Assembly (NCBI GenBank): GCA_019115345.1
Contig: DXDV01000168.1
Location: 1-5,569, forward strand
Source: Candidatus Intestinimonas stercorigallinarum
GTDB lineage: Bacteria > Bacillota > Clostridia > Oscillospirales > Oscillospiraceae
Reading direction: 5' to 3'
Length of the DNA: 5,569 bases
A program made the translations under genes and the position numbers. Below, piece by piece: positions 4,324 to 5,569 of the stretch. Below the pieces are notes generated by a model. It was not told the origin of the DNA and made no database searches. It saw nothing but the letters and a program-made list of their open reading frames with translations. Each line of letters starts with the position of its first letter. The stretch's first letter is position 1.

Positions 4324-5569
4324 TCAGCGGAGGACGGCGCCCAGCTCGCGCTCCAACAGCTGGAGGATGGCCTTCACGTCCTCGTCGGCCTCGGCGGCGG
4401 TGAGGGAGCGGTCGTCGGCGCGGAGCACCAGGTTGAAGGCTACGCTCTTCTTGCCCTCGGGGATGCCCTTGCCCCGGTAGATGTCGAAAAGGCTTACGTC
4501 CTTCAAAAGGCCCTTGGCGCCCTTGCGGATGTAGTCCTCCAGAGCCCCTACGGTGACGGCCTCGCCGCACACCACGGCGATGTCCCGGGTGACGGCGGGG
4601 AACTTGGGCAGGGGGACATATTCGGGGACGGAGCGGTCCATGTCCAGCAGCTGGCCGAAGTCCAGCTCGGCGCAGTAGAAGTCGGCGTCCACGCCGTAGT
4701 TCCGGGCCACCAGGGGGTGGACCTGGCCCAGTACGCCGATGCGCCGCGCGCCCACATACACGTCGGCCGCCCGGCCGGGGTGGTAGGAGGGGTTGGGCAC
4801 ACAGGGGACCTCAAAGCGGACGTCCAGAGCGCGCAGATCCTTCAAAATGGCCTCTACAGCCCCCTTCAGGGCGAAAAAGTCCATGTCGTCGCCATAGGCG
4901 CCCATGGAGAGCACCTTGTTCTCCACTGCCAGACCATCATCGCCGCCGGGCAGGTAGATGCGGCCCACCTCGTAGAGCTTTACGTTCTGGTTGCGGTAGT
5001 TATAGTTGCGGGTCAAAATTTCCAGCATGGAGGGGAGAACGGTGGTGCGCATGATGGAGGTGTCCTCCCCCAGGGGGTTGAGGATCTTGAAGGACTGGCG
5101 GCGGGGATCGTCGGCGCTCCAGCGGATTTTGTCGTAGCAGGTGGGGGAGATAAAGGAGTAGGTGATGATTTCGTCATAGCCCAGGCTGCGGCACATGGCC
5201 CCCAGCCGCCGCTCCAGCTGCTCGGCCTCGGAGAAGCCGCCCAGGGTGGTCTGGCCCCGCATGAGGGTGGTGGGGATGTTGTTGTAGCCGTGGAAGCGGG
5301 CCACCTCCTCGGCCAGGTCGGCCATGCCCACCACGTCGCCCCGCCAGGAGGGGACGGTGACCTGGCTGCCCTCCACCTGGAAGTCCAGCTTCTTGAGGAT
5401 GCGGACCATCTCGTCGGCGGGGACATCGGTGCCCAGGAGGGCGTTGATGCGCTCCGGCTCCAGCTCGAGGACCCGGGGCTGGGGGACATGGTTGAGGATG
5501 TCGATGGTGCCGGGCAGACCGATCATCGGGATGCCCCGGTGGGCCAGCTCACGGGCGCCGCGGTACGAG
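4324..5569 (-). CDS. pheT: Phenylalanyl-tRNA synthetase beta subunit PheT, C-terminal half (5' end outside window)
   Basis: PheT pairs with PheS in the alpha2-beta2 enzyme that charges tRNA-Phe; the beta chain binds tRNA and carries the editing site. The frame is open to the right edge, so the ATG at 5526 is internal; 414 complete codons are visible, about half of the usual near-800 residues. Counting from that Met, the B5 domain spans about 16-88 and has SWRGDVVGMADLAEEVARFHGY, in two parts SWRGDV and DLAEEVAR, with Asp64, Asp70, Glu73 and Glu74 at the magnesium-site positions. Next is the degenerate class II core with ITYSFISP (120-127) and NPLGEDTSIMRTTVLPSML (150-168), then NPSYHPGRAA (245-254) and GVLGQVHP (264-271). 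The tRNA-anticodon-binding FDX-ACB domain covers about 307-399 with KFPAVTRDIAVV and LFDIYRGKGIPEGKKS. The editing domain lies outside the window. The gene ends 149 bases before ireB on the same strand; pheS is expected further upstream. Confidence 0.97.
   Translation of the reverse strand, partial: SYRGARELAHRGIPMIGLPGTIDILNHVPQPRVLELEPERINALLGTDVPADEMVRILKKLDFQVEGSQVTVPSWRGDVVGMADLAEEVARFHGYNNIPTTLMRGQTTLGGFSEAEQLERRLGAMCRSLGYDEIITYSFISPTCYDKIRWSADDPRRQSFKILNPLGEDTSIMRTTVLPSMLEILTRNYNYRNQNVKLYEVGRIYLPGGDDGLAVENKVLSMGAYGDDMDFFALKGAVEAILKDLRALDVRFEVPCVPNPSYHPGRAADVYVGARRIGVLGQVHPLVARNYGVDADFYCAELDFGQLLDMDRSVPEYVPLPKFPAVTRDIAVVCGEAVTVGALEDYIRKGAKGLLKDVSLFDIYRGKGIPEGKKSVAFNLVLRADDRSLTAAEADEDVKAILQLLERELGAVLR

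Noticed and set aside
4289..4480. 63-codon + strand frame starting between ireB and pheT
   Set aside because: Most of it is antisense to the pheT 3' end, it is Ser/Arg-rich low-complexity, and its start has no ribosome binding site.

Overview
The window looks like ordinary chromosomal core-metabolism DNA from a high-GC member of the Firmicutes (Bacillota), most likely an Oscillospirales/Clostridia gut-type lineage. The grounds are: G+C of roughly 60-65% by eye with strong C/G bias at third codon positions; an IreB-family gene, a family characteristic of Firmicutes; strong Shine-Dalgarno sequences before the genes; and a clostridial-style argJ-argB-argD-argF cluster. The genus cannot be named from the sequence alone.

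Left part (1-3721, + strand): the 3' portion of an arginine biosynthesis operon. It holds argJ (truncated by the window edge, just upstream of its self-cleavage threonine), argB, argD and argF, separated by only 38, 9 and 19 bases and each with its own ribosome binding site. Together they give the acetylated (cyclic) route from glutamate to citrulline. ArgJ makes N-acetylglutamate and recycles the acetyl group, ArgB phosphorylates it, ArgC (not in the window, probably just upstream) would reduce it, ArgD transaminates it, and ArgF carbamoylates ornithine to citrulline. ArgB carries the N-terminal helix region and C-terminal EGIGT element typical of arginine-inhibited kinases, which fits feedback control in a cyclic pathway. 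The operon ends at a strong intrinsic terminator (3739-3779).

Middle part (3722-3925): a 204-base convergent intergenic region. It holds the argF terminator, a second long and nearly perfect hairpin (3798-3836), a weaker leftward terminator candidate close to the ireB stop (3882-3906), and one perfect DnaA-box 9-mer (3875-3883). No gene is supported there.

Right part (3926-5569, - strand): ireB (reoM/UPF0297), a small phospho-regulated switch of cell-wall synthesis, has its own good sigma-A-type promoter and a roughly 75-base leader containing a 7-bp dyad. Upstream of it on the same strand is the C-terminal half of pheT, the phenylalanyl-tRNA synthetase beta subunit, cut by the window edge.

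I found no undescribed multi-gene system, mobile element, CRISPR array or RNA gene. The items most worth a second look are small: the placement of ireB beside pheT rather than with its usual partners, its leader dyad, and the hairpin/DnaA-box cluster between the convergent genes.
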